64,000 nucleotides of DNA from Sophora flavescens (lineage: Eukaryota > Streptophyta > Magnoliopsida > Fabales > Fabaceae): assembly GCA_030762895.1 (NCBI GenBank), contig CM061066.1, positions 11,961,751-12,025,750 on the forward strand, in the 5' to 3' direction. The notes under the pieces were generated by a model that saw only the letters and a list, made by a program, of their open reading frames with translations, had not been told where the DNA came from and ran no database searches. Positions 25,601 through 33,947 of the stretch are shown piece by piece. The translations under genes and the position numbers were made by a program. Each line of letters begins with the position of its first letter. Position 1 is the stretch's first letter.

Positions 25601-25914
25601 ATGAGCCTTTTATATTAGCATCTCAAGCTCAACAAGTGTTATATGTCACTGATCCAGCTGATATGAAAAGGTCCATTGTTATTTTGACTAACAAAATAAT
25701 TACTAAGATTGATGATCAAGACCATGGAGATGTTGATATTGAAGATGATCCTTTCGTCGGGACATTACAATCACTTGAGATTGATCCAACTAGGGATGAT
25801 GGTATGTATATGAGAGATGATCATGATGAGGGGCTTTTGGTCAATCCACCATTTCGTACTAATAAAGGACAAACAAATCTCAATCCAATGAAGAAAAGAA
25901 AAAGGTTGACTTAA
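22671..25914 (+). pseudogene. tnp2/TNPD-type CACTA transposase, broken
   Basis: Intronless reading frame of about 1,080 codons for the DDE transposase that cuts CACTA ends. Order: an N-terminal transposase-associated domain with a Cys-rich motif (MDQKWMSANRLMKEYEDG, then CPCLDCC, about residues 1-75); the tnp2 core (about 170-560, with LDVMHVEKNICD near 24237); a DUF4218-like region (MYPIERYMKILKGYVKNRSR, near 24830); and a DUF4216-like C-terminus (GVFGCKWVDNNNG, near 25505). Three defects are visible. An in-frame TGA at 23637-23639 stands where the family has Trp. A +1 shift lies at the A7 run 24430-24436, after which the frame continues correctly. LATGGFNPHG (near 23590) has Gly where the family has Asp (usually DGFNPFG). 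That Asp is taken as the first catalytic residue, so the protein would be inactive even if read through. The start is ATG 22671, just after an intron-like acceptor. The TNPA-type gene follows 177 bp after the stop. Confidence 0.93.
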
Positions 25915-26091
25915 ACATGTATGTAGTGTTTGTGTTTAACTGAACTTTCTGATCCTTTTATATTATAGTTAGCATCTTCCGGTAATGCTAGTGTTGATTT
26001 TGTTATCAATTATTGTTTTATATTTTGCATCAATTAATATTATATTAATGTCCATTGATGTTTTACTTGTGTCTAATATTTTTGTAGGTAA

Positions 26092-29000
26092 ATGGCATCT
26101 TCAAGTAATTCTAGTGCTGCCAAAGTGACGAGACGCGGGCCAACAGTTATGAAGGCGGTCATCCGTGCTAGGAGTAAAGGACAAAAATTTGAGGTAATTT
26201 ACTTACTAATCTAAGGATTTCATAATGTTGTTTGATATCTAGATTTAATTACTTTATTATTTTTATTAGGTTGAATGGAATTATTTGGACCAACCAATTC
26301 GTGCTAATGGAAAAATATTGAAGAGTTACATTGGGGCTGATGTACAGGTAATTGTTAAAATTGATGAATTATATTGTAAACTATGTAAACATACTTACTT
26401 TGACACGTTGTTTATATTGTTTTGCAGATGTCTTTTAATGTTGATGAATCTCGGAAAAAATTTGTACTTCAGGAAGCTGGTAACCTACATAGGGCATTCA
26501 GAACTAGATTGACCAAAAAATTTCTAAGAGATGCCAACGGGAGTATCATAGAGGAACCTCCATCACAATATCCACACATATCAAGGGATGAGGGGATAGA
26601 TTTTATATCAATACGCACAGGAGATGCACGATTCCTGGTATGTTTAATATCACGTTAGTCCTTATAATTATATGTATACGTACATATGACATTAACCATG
26701 TATTAATATTACTTATATATGTCTGAATAGAAATTAAGCAATGAAAATCGCAACAGAGTGTTAGATCCTGCATGCCCTTACAAAGCATCACGTAAGGGGT
26801 ATGCTGACATTGAGGATGAATTGGTATGTATATATATATATTTAACTGCATGTGTGGTAAATATGACTTTTAAACTGTTTGGTTAATATGTATTATCTCA
26901 ATATACAGATACATGATGCGGGGCCAGAAGTTAAGAAAATTAAACGCCATATTGTGTGGAGGAAAGCCAGCGAGAACAAGGCGGGTGTAATTGACAACAA
27001 AAATACGCAGACCGTGTGGAATAAATGTGTTAGTAGACTAACGTTTACATTTTCATTTGTTATTTTCTTATGACAATATATAATAATTTTAACATTTGCA
27101 TTTCACCAATAACTATGTGTCAGGAGGAACTGTCACATTCTGCAGTAGAGGGAGAGATACAAGATTTTGGTCGCCAGGATATTCTTGCTACAGCCCTAGG
27201 TGTGCCAGAGAACCCTGGTCGTGTTAGGGGTGTGGGTTTTGGCGTCTCTCAAAAAGACTACTTCCCACCTGAAGGTCGTGCAAAACATAACTCTGAAACG
27301 AAAAGGTGGGAGACATTGGTGTCTCAACTCTCAGAAAGATTGAATATTTTGGAAGAAAAGCAGAAAAAAAAGGAGGATGAGGAGAGGCAGGCTAATTTCA
27401 CAGCCCCAGCAAGCGTCAAAGATAGTTGCACTCTACCATCTGCCATCAAGCTTCCAGAGGTAATGCATGCTTTTTTTTTTTACTAGTATTGCATTCGCAG
27501 TTAAATACATTCAATTGGATGCCTTAATTCACAGCTTATTCATCTATCATTGGATTAGGGCGTCAACTCATGTCAGCTATATTTATCAACCCCAAACTAT
27601 CGTATGGTTGGTATGGGTAAAGTATACAATGAGACGGGCGTTACACTGCACACTGGACCAGTACCCCTTAACCATGTGAAAGTTGGAGTTGATGTTGCAA
27701 CTGAGGGGGATGCGCCATTGCCGGTACCTATCGATGGTGCAGATGTAATGACAGTAAGAGATGCAATAGGTACTTATGTGGCATGGCCAATTGATCTCGT
27801 GGCTGTAATTAATATGGTATGTAATTGCATTTTTCCACCTTTTCATATACGGCATATATTTATTACATTAGTTGATCACTAACTGGCATATTGAAATGCA
27901 AAATTTCCAGGCACCTGCAAAATCTAAAGGCAAGGGCGTTAATCCGGATATACAAAGGAGTCAATTACAACCCCAGAAAATAAAGGAGGCAACTCTGAGG
28001 CCAACCCTCCTACAGCTGGTTCAACTAACATTTCTCTGTAATATTTGAATTTTCTTAAAATACATGAACAAAAGAATATGAAAAATGATGACCAATTGGA
28101 CATAGAGATGGAACAAAATATTTTTGGTCAGCATATCATTGAGATGATCAATACTGAAAATATCAGAGAAATTGTAAATCATGAATGGGTATCTGCCTCC
28201 ATTATTTCCGTATATATCAGGTACTAAATCAGGCTTAAAGTGTACAATATTTTTTTAGTCTTTCCATTTAAATATTGATGTCATTGGTGTAATCCATTTT
28301 TATATTTTAATTGAAGGTATTTGTATGAAGAATTGTTGCTTCCAAAGGAAAGAACGAGGAGGTTTCTGTTCTTGTCCCCACGCCAAACAAATACATACGA
28401 CTACTTCGGGAGGGATTCACAGACAACGTATATAGCTGACCGGTTTGTAACTAAAGAAAGAGAATATCAGCCCTTGTTTTTAGCGTAGTGCAATGTTGGG
28501 TGAGTCGCTTATCCTATAGGACTTAATTCACAATAATGAATTACATAAAAGTTGAGGTGCTTAGGATTTGTTATCTCAACATTTTTGTAGGAATCATTGG
28601 GTGCTGTGCGCGATAAATATTGTTGAAGAGATTATTTACTATCTGGATCCCTTGAATGTTGATCCTAGGAATCACGCAGAATTAAAGAATCTGTTCGATA
28701 AGTAAGCATGCTTTTATATTTCTGATTTTCTATGATTCTGTCGAATGGCTTCCATGGTAGATACATGTTGCAAGTTGTCATGGTCCTAATGTGCTTTTGA
28801 TTTTTGACATTAGAATAACCGTGTTGAATTGACATATACTGGGTTGTGGCTGCTGTGGTTCAAAATAAAAAAAAAAACATGCGTGTGTTTGTGATGATTG
28901 AAAATATGTTTCTTAATGAAGTCTGTTTGATTTTGTGATTAGTGCTTTGCAAGTTTATCGCGCAAATATCGGAGCTAAGGTGCCGCGTTTAAAGGCAACC

Positions 29001-29373
29001 AACATTAAATTGATTCAGATAGAGGTATATTTGCAAAAACTTAATGCGCAATTAGATAAAAAAAACTATATTGATTTACTATTTTATTTTTTATAGTGCC
29101 CAAGACAACCCAACAGTACAGATTGTGGGTACTATGTCATGCGTTTCATGAAGGAAACTATCTTGCAGAACCAAGTTAAAATACCAATGGCGGTATGTTG
29201 TTTACTTAGCTTTTAATCGTGGATTGTTCAAATGTTTTAGCAATTGTAACTTAATTTATTTAATTTTTATGTCGCAGTACTTCCCTGACTTCAAATTCTC
29301 CACATACTCCACTGCTCAACTATCTGAAGTCAAGGAAGATTGGTGTCGCTATATTGTTGAAAAGTTCGTTTGA
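26092..29373 (+). pseudogene. TNPA-type gene fused to a ULP1-like (C48) protease domain, inner CACTA, broken
   Basis: Many-exon gene. Supported exons: 26092-26193, 26270-26347, 26428-26637, 26731-26823, 26909-27028, 27124-27459, 27559-27816, 27911-28220 (broken), 28317-28499, 28591-28701, 28943-29024, 29097-29192 and 29278-29373. Nearly all have GT-AG borders and keep frame. The N-terminal half resembles the plant En/Spm 'Ptta' transposase family (near 27180: DILATALGVPENPGRVRG), followed by a charged coiled-coil stretch (KQKKKEDEER). Next comes a block with YVAWPIDLV, often found before proteases in plant transposon proteins. The C-terminal third is a SUMO-protease-like fold with all four expected residues: His in NHWVL, Asp in YYLDPL, Gln in CPRQ and Cys in STDCGYY. 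Breaks: a one-base shift near 27960, TAA at 28039-28041 and TAG at 28486-28488. Role inferred from the family: binds subterminal repeats. The protease's role in transposition is not known to me. Confidence 0.85.
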
Positions 29374-29600
29374 TTATGTCAAATTGATCACAGTAGTTGC
29401 AGCAATACTCATTGGTATGTGAATAATGCTTTAGATTTCTAACTAGAGATCCACATCAACATTTTAGTTAATCAGAACTCATTGGCAGGTGGTGTATGGC
29501 TTTTGGTGATGGTGATTGCTGCTACTTTTGCTAATGCTACTTATGAGAGGTTGCCATTGGAGGATGAACAAGCTGAGGAGGAGATGCAAGTACAGCAACA
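29374..29600 (+). pseudogene. Unrecognised captured fragment encoding a hydrophobic segment
   Basis: Directly after the protease stop, two pieces join across an intron-like gap: an end at 29412 (ATTG/GTATGTG) and a start at 29489 (TTGGCAG/GTGG). The joined reading is KLITVVAAILIG followed by GVWLLVMVIAATFANATYE, one or two likely membrane-spanning helices followed by an acidic Gln-rich stretch. I do not recognise the parent gene. The intact splice borders argue for captured host genomic DNA. The right border with the PP2A piece is not sharp. Confidence 0.35.
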
Positions 29601-30274
29601 ACAGAATGTTGATGTCATTGGTGAATGCTTGAGAAAATACGAAAATGTCAATGTCTGGAAATACTTTACCGACTTGTTTGATTATTTACCTCTGACTGCC
29701 CTTATTGAGAGTCAGGTTTGAGTTAAATATGTTGCAGAATGTTCATCTGACTTTTATGCCAGTGTCTAACTTCCATGTATATATTACATATTTTCTGCTT
29801 ACATGGAGGTCTCTCACCTTCTTTGGATACACTTGATAATATCAGGGCATTGGATCGTATACAAGAGGTTTGTGTGTAGTGGCTAGTATGTTTTATAGAA
29901 CATTTTTATCAGAAGAATGATATCTTCAGCTAGATATATATTTGATGCTTAATATGGTTTTGGGAAATATTTATTTTATGTTGCAATTGCAGTTTGTAAT
30001 ACTCTTGTTTTGCTCTGGAAATGTTTCATCTAGGACCTACAGTAATGATTGATTTCTCTTCTATTTAGTTTCATCAAATATATAATGTTATCAGAAGCCT
30101 AGCCAGGTGCAGAAGACTTTTAGTAATGTCTCATCTTTTGGTCTATAATGGAATGCCATTACTTTACTCATGTTTACACATGCTGATGACATTAATTCAG
30201 TGCCTGGCGATTGTGCCACCTAAGTTAGGTTGCCTAACAACTATACTGGTGCATTACAGGTTCCACATGAAGGA
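29601..30274 (+). pseudogene. Captured fragment of a PP2A catalytic-subunit gene, exons with introns
   Basis: The first exon piece (about 29620-29715) encodes NVWKYFTDLFDYLPLTALIE, near-identical to the catalytic subunit of protein phosphatase 2A, and ends at SQ/GTTTGA. The second (about 29790-29867) encodes LHGGLSPSLDTLDNIRALDR and ends at IQE/GTTTGTG. The third starts at 30260 after ACAG with VPHEG, then diverges into a stop. These joints match the order of the PP2A protein (LIESQ, then the LHGG phosphatase motif, then RIQE-VPHEG). The LHGG piece seems to have lost its AG acceptor (ACAT precedes it). The fragment lies between the protease gene and the 3' subterminal repeats. It is too short to be a phosphatase and is a transduplicated fragment, probably from a genomic copy because introns are kept. 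Confidence 0.85.
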
Positions 30275-30570
30275 CGATGAACGCAAGACTCCAGATTATT
30301 TTTTGTAACTTCATATGTCTGCCTGTTTGTAGTTGCTGCTAGTTTTCTGCTTTTACTTTAGATGTACATGTCTGACTGTAATTAGGTGTTGATGATAGAC
30401 ATGAATGATATGGGAGGGGCACAAAATTAATTATGTGCTCCACTATATATATTTGTTACTTGCATTTTTCTTATTTAATTCCGCCATCGATGTATACACT
30501 CTAAGCTCATTTTCCTTTGTTTTGGATGATGTTGAAACTGGGAAATATGTAAAATTAAAAAAAAAGGGGA
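30275..30570 (+). other. Inner CACTA 3' spacer without a recognised gene
   Basis: AT-rich sequence with no coding signal I can support. A short A-run (30554-30566) precedes the subterminal repeats. Confidence 0.5.
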
Positions 30571-30574
30571 ATAG

Positions 30575-30808
30575 ATAGCGTTTGTTTTAACAAATGCTAT
30601 TAAAAGGTGACTTTAGATAGCGTTTGTTAATACAAACGCTATCTAAAGTCAGACTTTAGATAGCGTTTCCGTGTACAAACGCTATCTAAAGTCACCTTTT
30701 AATAGCACTTCCTAAATGCTATCTTTGCTAACGAGTTTTAATAACAGTGGCATAGATAGCGGTTACAAACGCTATTAAAAGGCATCCGGAAACGCTATCT
30801 AAAGTCAT
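30575..30808. repeat. Inner CACTA 3' subterminal repeats, nested palindromes
   Basis: Repeated ATAGCGTTTGT / ACAAACGCTAT and GACTTTAGATAGCG units occur in both orientations. 30610-30651 is a hairpin with 19-bp arms and a 4-base loop. A larger pair of arms lies at about 30596-30628 and 30675-30707, so the region can fold into a branched structure. The motif matches the left-end repeats of the same element and not those of the outer element. Confidence 0.9.
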
Positions 30809-30809
30809 T

Positions 30810-30821
30810 TCTGTTGTAGTG
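30810..30821 (-). repeat. Terminal inverted repeat, inner CACTA right
   Basis: TCTGTTGTAGTG, the perfect inverse of the first 12 bases of the element at 20362. Confidence 0.93.
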
Positions 30822-30824
30822 CTT
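30822..30824 (+). other. Target-site duplication CTT, right copy (inner CACTA)
   Basis: CTT follows the right terminal repeat and matches 20359-20361. Confidence 0.92.
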
Positions 30825-31031
30825 CCTCAAAGTTTTAGTTTCACAATTACTTGGATGTTTTCTGTTTCTGTTTTGAAAACTAAAATATATGTGCGAAGTA
30901 TAAGTTGAATCAATAACCCAAACTGGATCTCATTCATGAAGTGTAATACAGACTGATACAGAAGATTGAAAGGGTTTAAAATCCTATAAAAAATTACATT
31001 GAAAGGATTTAAAATCCTAAACATTTTTTGA

Positions 31032-31346
31032 GGCTTTGTTCCCTTCACGGGTGAGCAAGAGAGGAGAGTCGAGCGACTGAGTTTTCCAGAATTCAATGAG
31101 GAGGTTGTGTGGCAAAGCATAAGGCCACTTTTGGAACCCCTTATCACACTCGAAACATTAAAGCTACATCCCATCAGAGAGTTTTATGAAATATGCCAAG
31201 GGGAAAACTATACTCCGGATGTGACCATGTCTAGTAGTGATGGTGTTACTCATGTTGGAATCGAGGTACATGCTGATAATGTGGTCATTCATAAGCTGAG
31301 GTTTTGGAACTGTAACAACCGATTCTCCGGAAGGATGATAAGGTGA
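31032..31346 (+). pseudogene. Captured fragment resembling the C-terminal part of a Dicer-like protein
   Basis: Plus-strand open frame of about 105 codons in the outer CACTA. Its middle part (31090-31300) reads SIRPLLEPLITLETLKLHPI then REFYEICQ, and later DGVTHVGIEVHADNVVIHK. In plant Dicer-like proteins a similar stretch (RPLLEP.., ETL..P.RE...LCQ) joins the second RNase III domain to the double-stranded-RNA-binding domain, with an EV-ADGV-type strand after it. From memory the closest type is DCL3, and I could not compare it. A TTTTCCAG acceptor-like site ends at 31089 and a donor-like AAG/GTGAGC at 31343, so it looks like one captured exon. Upstream residues (FTGEQERRVERLSFPE) and the last ~20 residues do not fit the family and may be foreign or frameshifted. 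No RNase III catalytic motif is present. Confidence 0.5.
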
Positions 31347-32960
31347 GCAACTCACATTATGTGATTTACAGAACCTTATCACCCATGTTATGTGATTTAC
31401 ACAACCTCAGAAGTTGTTTAACCATTAAGACAAAGATCTTTGAGTCTAGGAATAGGAAGAAAGAGTGATGAAGTTAATCTCCATGGCAGAGCCATATTGT
31501 GAAGCAGAAAATAAAAGGAAGGAAGGAAGTTATTTATTAGAGCAGAGGATGAAGTTACTAGGCGTGGTAAGTTGCTAAAAAATTAAGTTGATCATTAAGA
31601 GGATTAGGTTCCAAGGTGAATGGGTAAGTAGCACAGTAGTCAAAGGAATGAATGTTTTTGCAGAAACTTATATACCTTTAACGTCAATTGTTTAATACAA
31701 CTGACGTTAAAACTTTTTTAAATAAAAAATATTTATTTTTAACGTCAGTTTTTTATACAACTGACGTTAAAAGTGTGATTTTTACTTCAGTTAAATAAAT
31801 AGTTGACGTAAATAATCCTATATCCCTTTCTGAAATGTTCTGTTATCACTCTTAGCACAGGTCACTCCATATATATAGTGCAGTTTATTTCTAAACTTTT
31901 TTTTTAAACAAGTTTATTTTTAATCTTCATTAATTAGCTTGAATTAGTAAACAAATTCTTGTGCAAATTAAAATAAATAAAACACTTAACATAAAAACAA
32001 GTTATATGTATAATCAAATCGTATCTCATTGAAGCGATTCATAAGTTACAATTAAATGATTAAAAGATAAAAAATTTCTGCAACATAGCCCTAAAATATA
32101 AAAAAGTTTTGCTTCAACATCATTTTCTTCTCAGTCCTGTCCTCAGAAACTCCAATGGATGCATCTCCTCCCTCACTTGAATTCCATGATGCAAAAGTGA
32201 ATCCACATTGAAATGGATCTTTGCATCTTCTCCTTAACTAGAATTCCTTGATGCATCGTCTTGAATCCACAGTCACTTGCTTCCAAAGCAAAGTGAAAGG
32301 GATGACGGGGATGAAATAAAGTGAGGGAATCACATTATGTGATTTACCCAACCTTACCATCCATGTTATGTGATTTACTCAACCTCAGAAGTTTTTTTAC
32401 CATTAAGACAGAGACCTTTAAGTCTAGGAATAGGAAGAAATAACAACACCTCAAATATGATAGAGGCATATTGTGAAGGAAAAAGCATGAAATATAGAGG
32501 AAAAGAGGGGGGTGTAATACAGATCGACTGATACAGAAGAATATGGTTCTTTATATAGAGAAGAGAGACTACCTGAATTTCTTGAAAACTGGTCTACAAA
32601 CTTAATGCTCATTAAGAGGATTAGGTTACAAGGTGAATGGGTAGGTAGCACAGTAGTCAAAGGAATGAATGTTTTTGCAGAAACTAATAAACTTTTAACG
32701 TCAGTTGTTTAATACAACTGATGTTAAAAGTGTTTTTTTTTTAAAAATATTTTTAACGTCAGTTTTTTAAACAACTGACGTTAAAAGTGTGCTTTTCAGT
32801 TAAATAACTAGCAGACGTAAATAATCCTATATCCTATACAGAGAAGAGAGACTGATTTTCTTGAAAACTGATCTATAAACTTAATGCTCAGGGGTAGTAG
32901 CACAGTAGTCAAAGGAATTAATGTTTTTGCAGAACAATTTTAACGTCAATTGTCTTCAAC
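31343..32960 (+). repeat. Three-fold internal duplication in the outer CACTA
   Basis: The segment around 31350-31812 (ATGTGATTTAC.., AACCTCAGAAG.., AGTCTAGGAATAGGAAGAAA.., GCACAGTAGTCAAAGGAATG.., then AACGTCA repeats) recurs at about 32325-32830. A shortened third copy (AGAAGAGAGACT.. to GTTTTTGCAGAAC) runs at about 32835-32940. Each copy ends in a cluster of AACGTCAGTT inverted repeats. Between the first two lies 31860-32300, AT-rich, including two degenerate copies of a ~50-bp piece (about 32157-32206 and 32215-32270) and no gene I can support. Confidence 0.8.
31678..31812. repeat. Outer CACTA AACGTCAGTT inverted repeats, internal cluster 1
   Basis: Paired units such as TTAACGTCAATTGTTT / ACAACTGACGTTAA, same motif as at the element ends. 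Confidence 0.88.
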
Positions 32961-33062
32961 AACGGACGTTAAAAGTTTTTTATTTTTAACGTCAGTTTCT
33001 TAATAAAACTGACGTTAATTAAATATCCTTTAACGTCAGTTTTTACAAACAACTGACGTAAA
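32694..33062. repeat. Outer CACTA AACGTCAGTT inverted repeats, internal clusters 2 and 3
   Basis: Several hairpin-forming pairs of AACGTCAGTTNNTT / AACAACTGACGTT, in two groups (32694-32815 and 32938-33062) separated by the third copy of the internal duplication. Confidence 0.88.
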
Positions 33063-33453
33063 ATGTTGTTTTATTTTGATTATAATGTTTACACCCGCGT
33101 GCCTTCTGCACTTCGCTTTGTACGTCTCTTTTCTCTTTTCATCATGCTCAACCCTCACTCTCAACCCTCACTCTCACTCTCACTCTGCCCTAATCGCGAG
33201 CTCATCTCCACCGCAACCACCGCGAGGGCTTCTTCGCCACCACCGTGAGGTACACTCTTAACCCCTAACTCTGTCTTTCCCGCTCATTCTTTGCAATAAC
33301 TTGACATCTCTCTTTCCCCTTCCCGCGCACTAACTCTCCTTGTCCCTCTGCTCTCAGTAACCACATCGAACGTTGGCCACTACTCGATCCCCCACCACCA
33401 CCACCACCACGCGAGCGCCTATTTCTGGTGAGTCTTTAGGGCACATTTTTTTA

Positions 33454-33658
33454 TTTTTGGTTTTGAGTGTATGTTGAAAATGTAGTCTCAGTAGTTGAAA
33501 CTTAAAACTGTGAGTTTGAGTTGTTTGTAATGTCTCTATTTTTGGTTTTGAGTGTATGTTGAAACTGTAGTCTCAGTAGTTGAAACTTGAAACCGTGAGT
33601 TTGAGTTGTTTGGAATGTCTCTATTTTTGGTTTTGAGTGCATGTTGCTCTGCTGGTTG
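33454..33658 (+). repeat. 85-bp tandem repeat, about 2.4 copies
   Basis: TTTTTGGTTTTGAGTG recurs at 33454, 33539 and 33624. The first two full copies differ at only a few bases and the third is cut off after GCATGTTG. Confidence 0.92.
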
Positions 33659-33780
33659 ATCTGTCACGGCCGTGATGCTCATCACGGCTAGGCCGTGATC
33701 AGTTATGCATGTGAGGGTCTGGTTCAGTTGGCACATTATGGCCGTGATGGACATCGCTGCCAGGCCGTGACCAGTGCTTG
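33655..33780 (-). repeat. TCACGGCC/GGCCGTGA palindromic units resembling the gypsy LTR repeat
   Basis: Two units on the minus strand, each of the form ATCACGGCC..GCCGTGAT followed by CATCACGGCC, about 65 bp apart. The same arrangement and spacing occur on the plus strand in the LTR at 52753-53127. This is most simply an inserted or captured piece of that LTR family. It lies in the intron-like leader just upstream of the outer CACTA gene. Confidence 0.7.
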
Positions 33781-33947
33781 GCAATCTTCAAAAACTATAG
33801 TTTTCAATCTCCCGTATTGCCCTTATATTGGATAGATGTTTTGTATATCTACAGGACCTATCTTGTTATTTTTATTTATACTTCTGTATTTATTTTGAGT
33901 TATAACCTATGTTAATACATATATATTGTTTCTGAACAGGCGTACAT

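Larger units (their letters stand above)
20362..30821 (+). mobile_element. Inner CACTA transposon nested in the outer one, CTT target duplication
   Basis: The ends are CACTACAACAGA (20362) and TCTGTTGTAGTG (ending 30821), a perfect 12-bp inverted repeat flanked by CTT on both sides. Length is 10,460 bp. The subterminal repeats use a different motif (ATAGCGTTTCC / TTTTAATAGCG) from the outer element, so it is a distinct family. It encodes a tnp2/TNPD-type transposase (22671-25914) and a TNPA-ULP1-type gene (26092-29373), both on the plus strand and both broken. It also carries host-derived-looking pieces: an ARM-like exon near its 5' end, a hydrophobic fragment, and PP2A catalytic exons near its 3' end. 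It inserted about 340 bp inside the left end of the outer element, so it is younger than that insertion or travelled with it. Confidence 0.96.
33063..33947 (+). other. Leader of the outer CACTA gene: pyrimidine-rich segment plus intron-like DNA
   Basis: 33150-33420 is rich in CTCACTCTC and CCACCACCAC runs, like a plant 5' untranslated leader, with a donor-like GTGAG/GTACAC near 33249. An intron-like region follows, ending in TGAACAG at 33940, eight bases before the ATG. It contains an 85-bp tandem repeat and a piece resembling the gypsy LTR repeat (separate entries). No coding region is supported. Confidence 0.45.

Noticed and set aside
30827..31174. Minus-strand 115-codon open frame overlapping the Dicer-like fragment
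   Set aside because: The plus strand gives the recognisable protein pattern. The minus frame is its shadow and extends into AT-rich repeats.
33536..33784. Minus-strand open frame of 82 codons
   Set aside because: It covers the 85-bp tandem repeat and the LTR-like palindromes, so its repeated protein pattern (HGLAxMSITA) only reflects DNA repeats.
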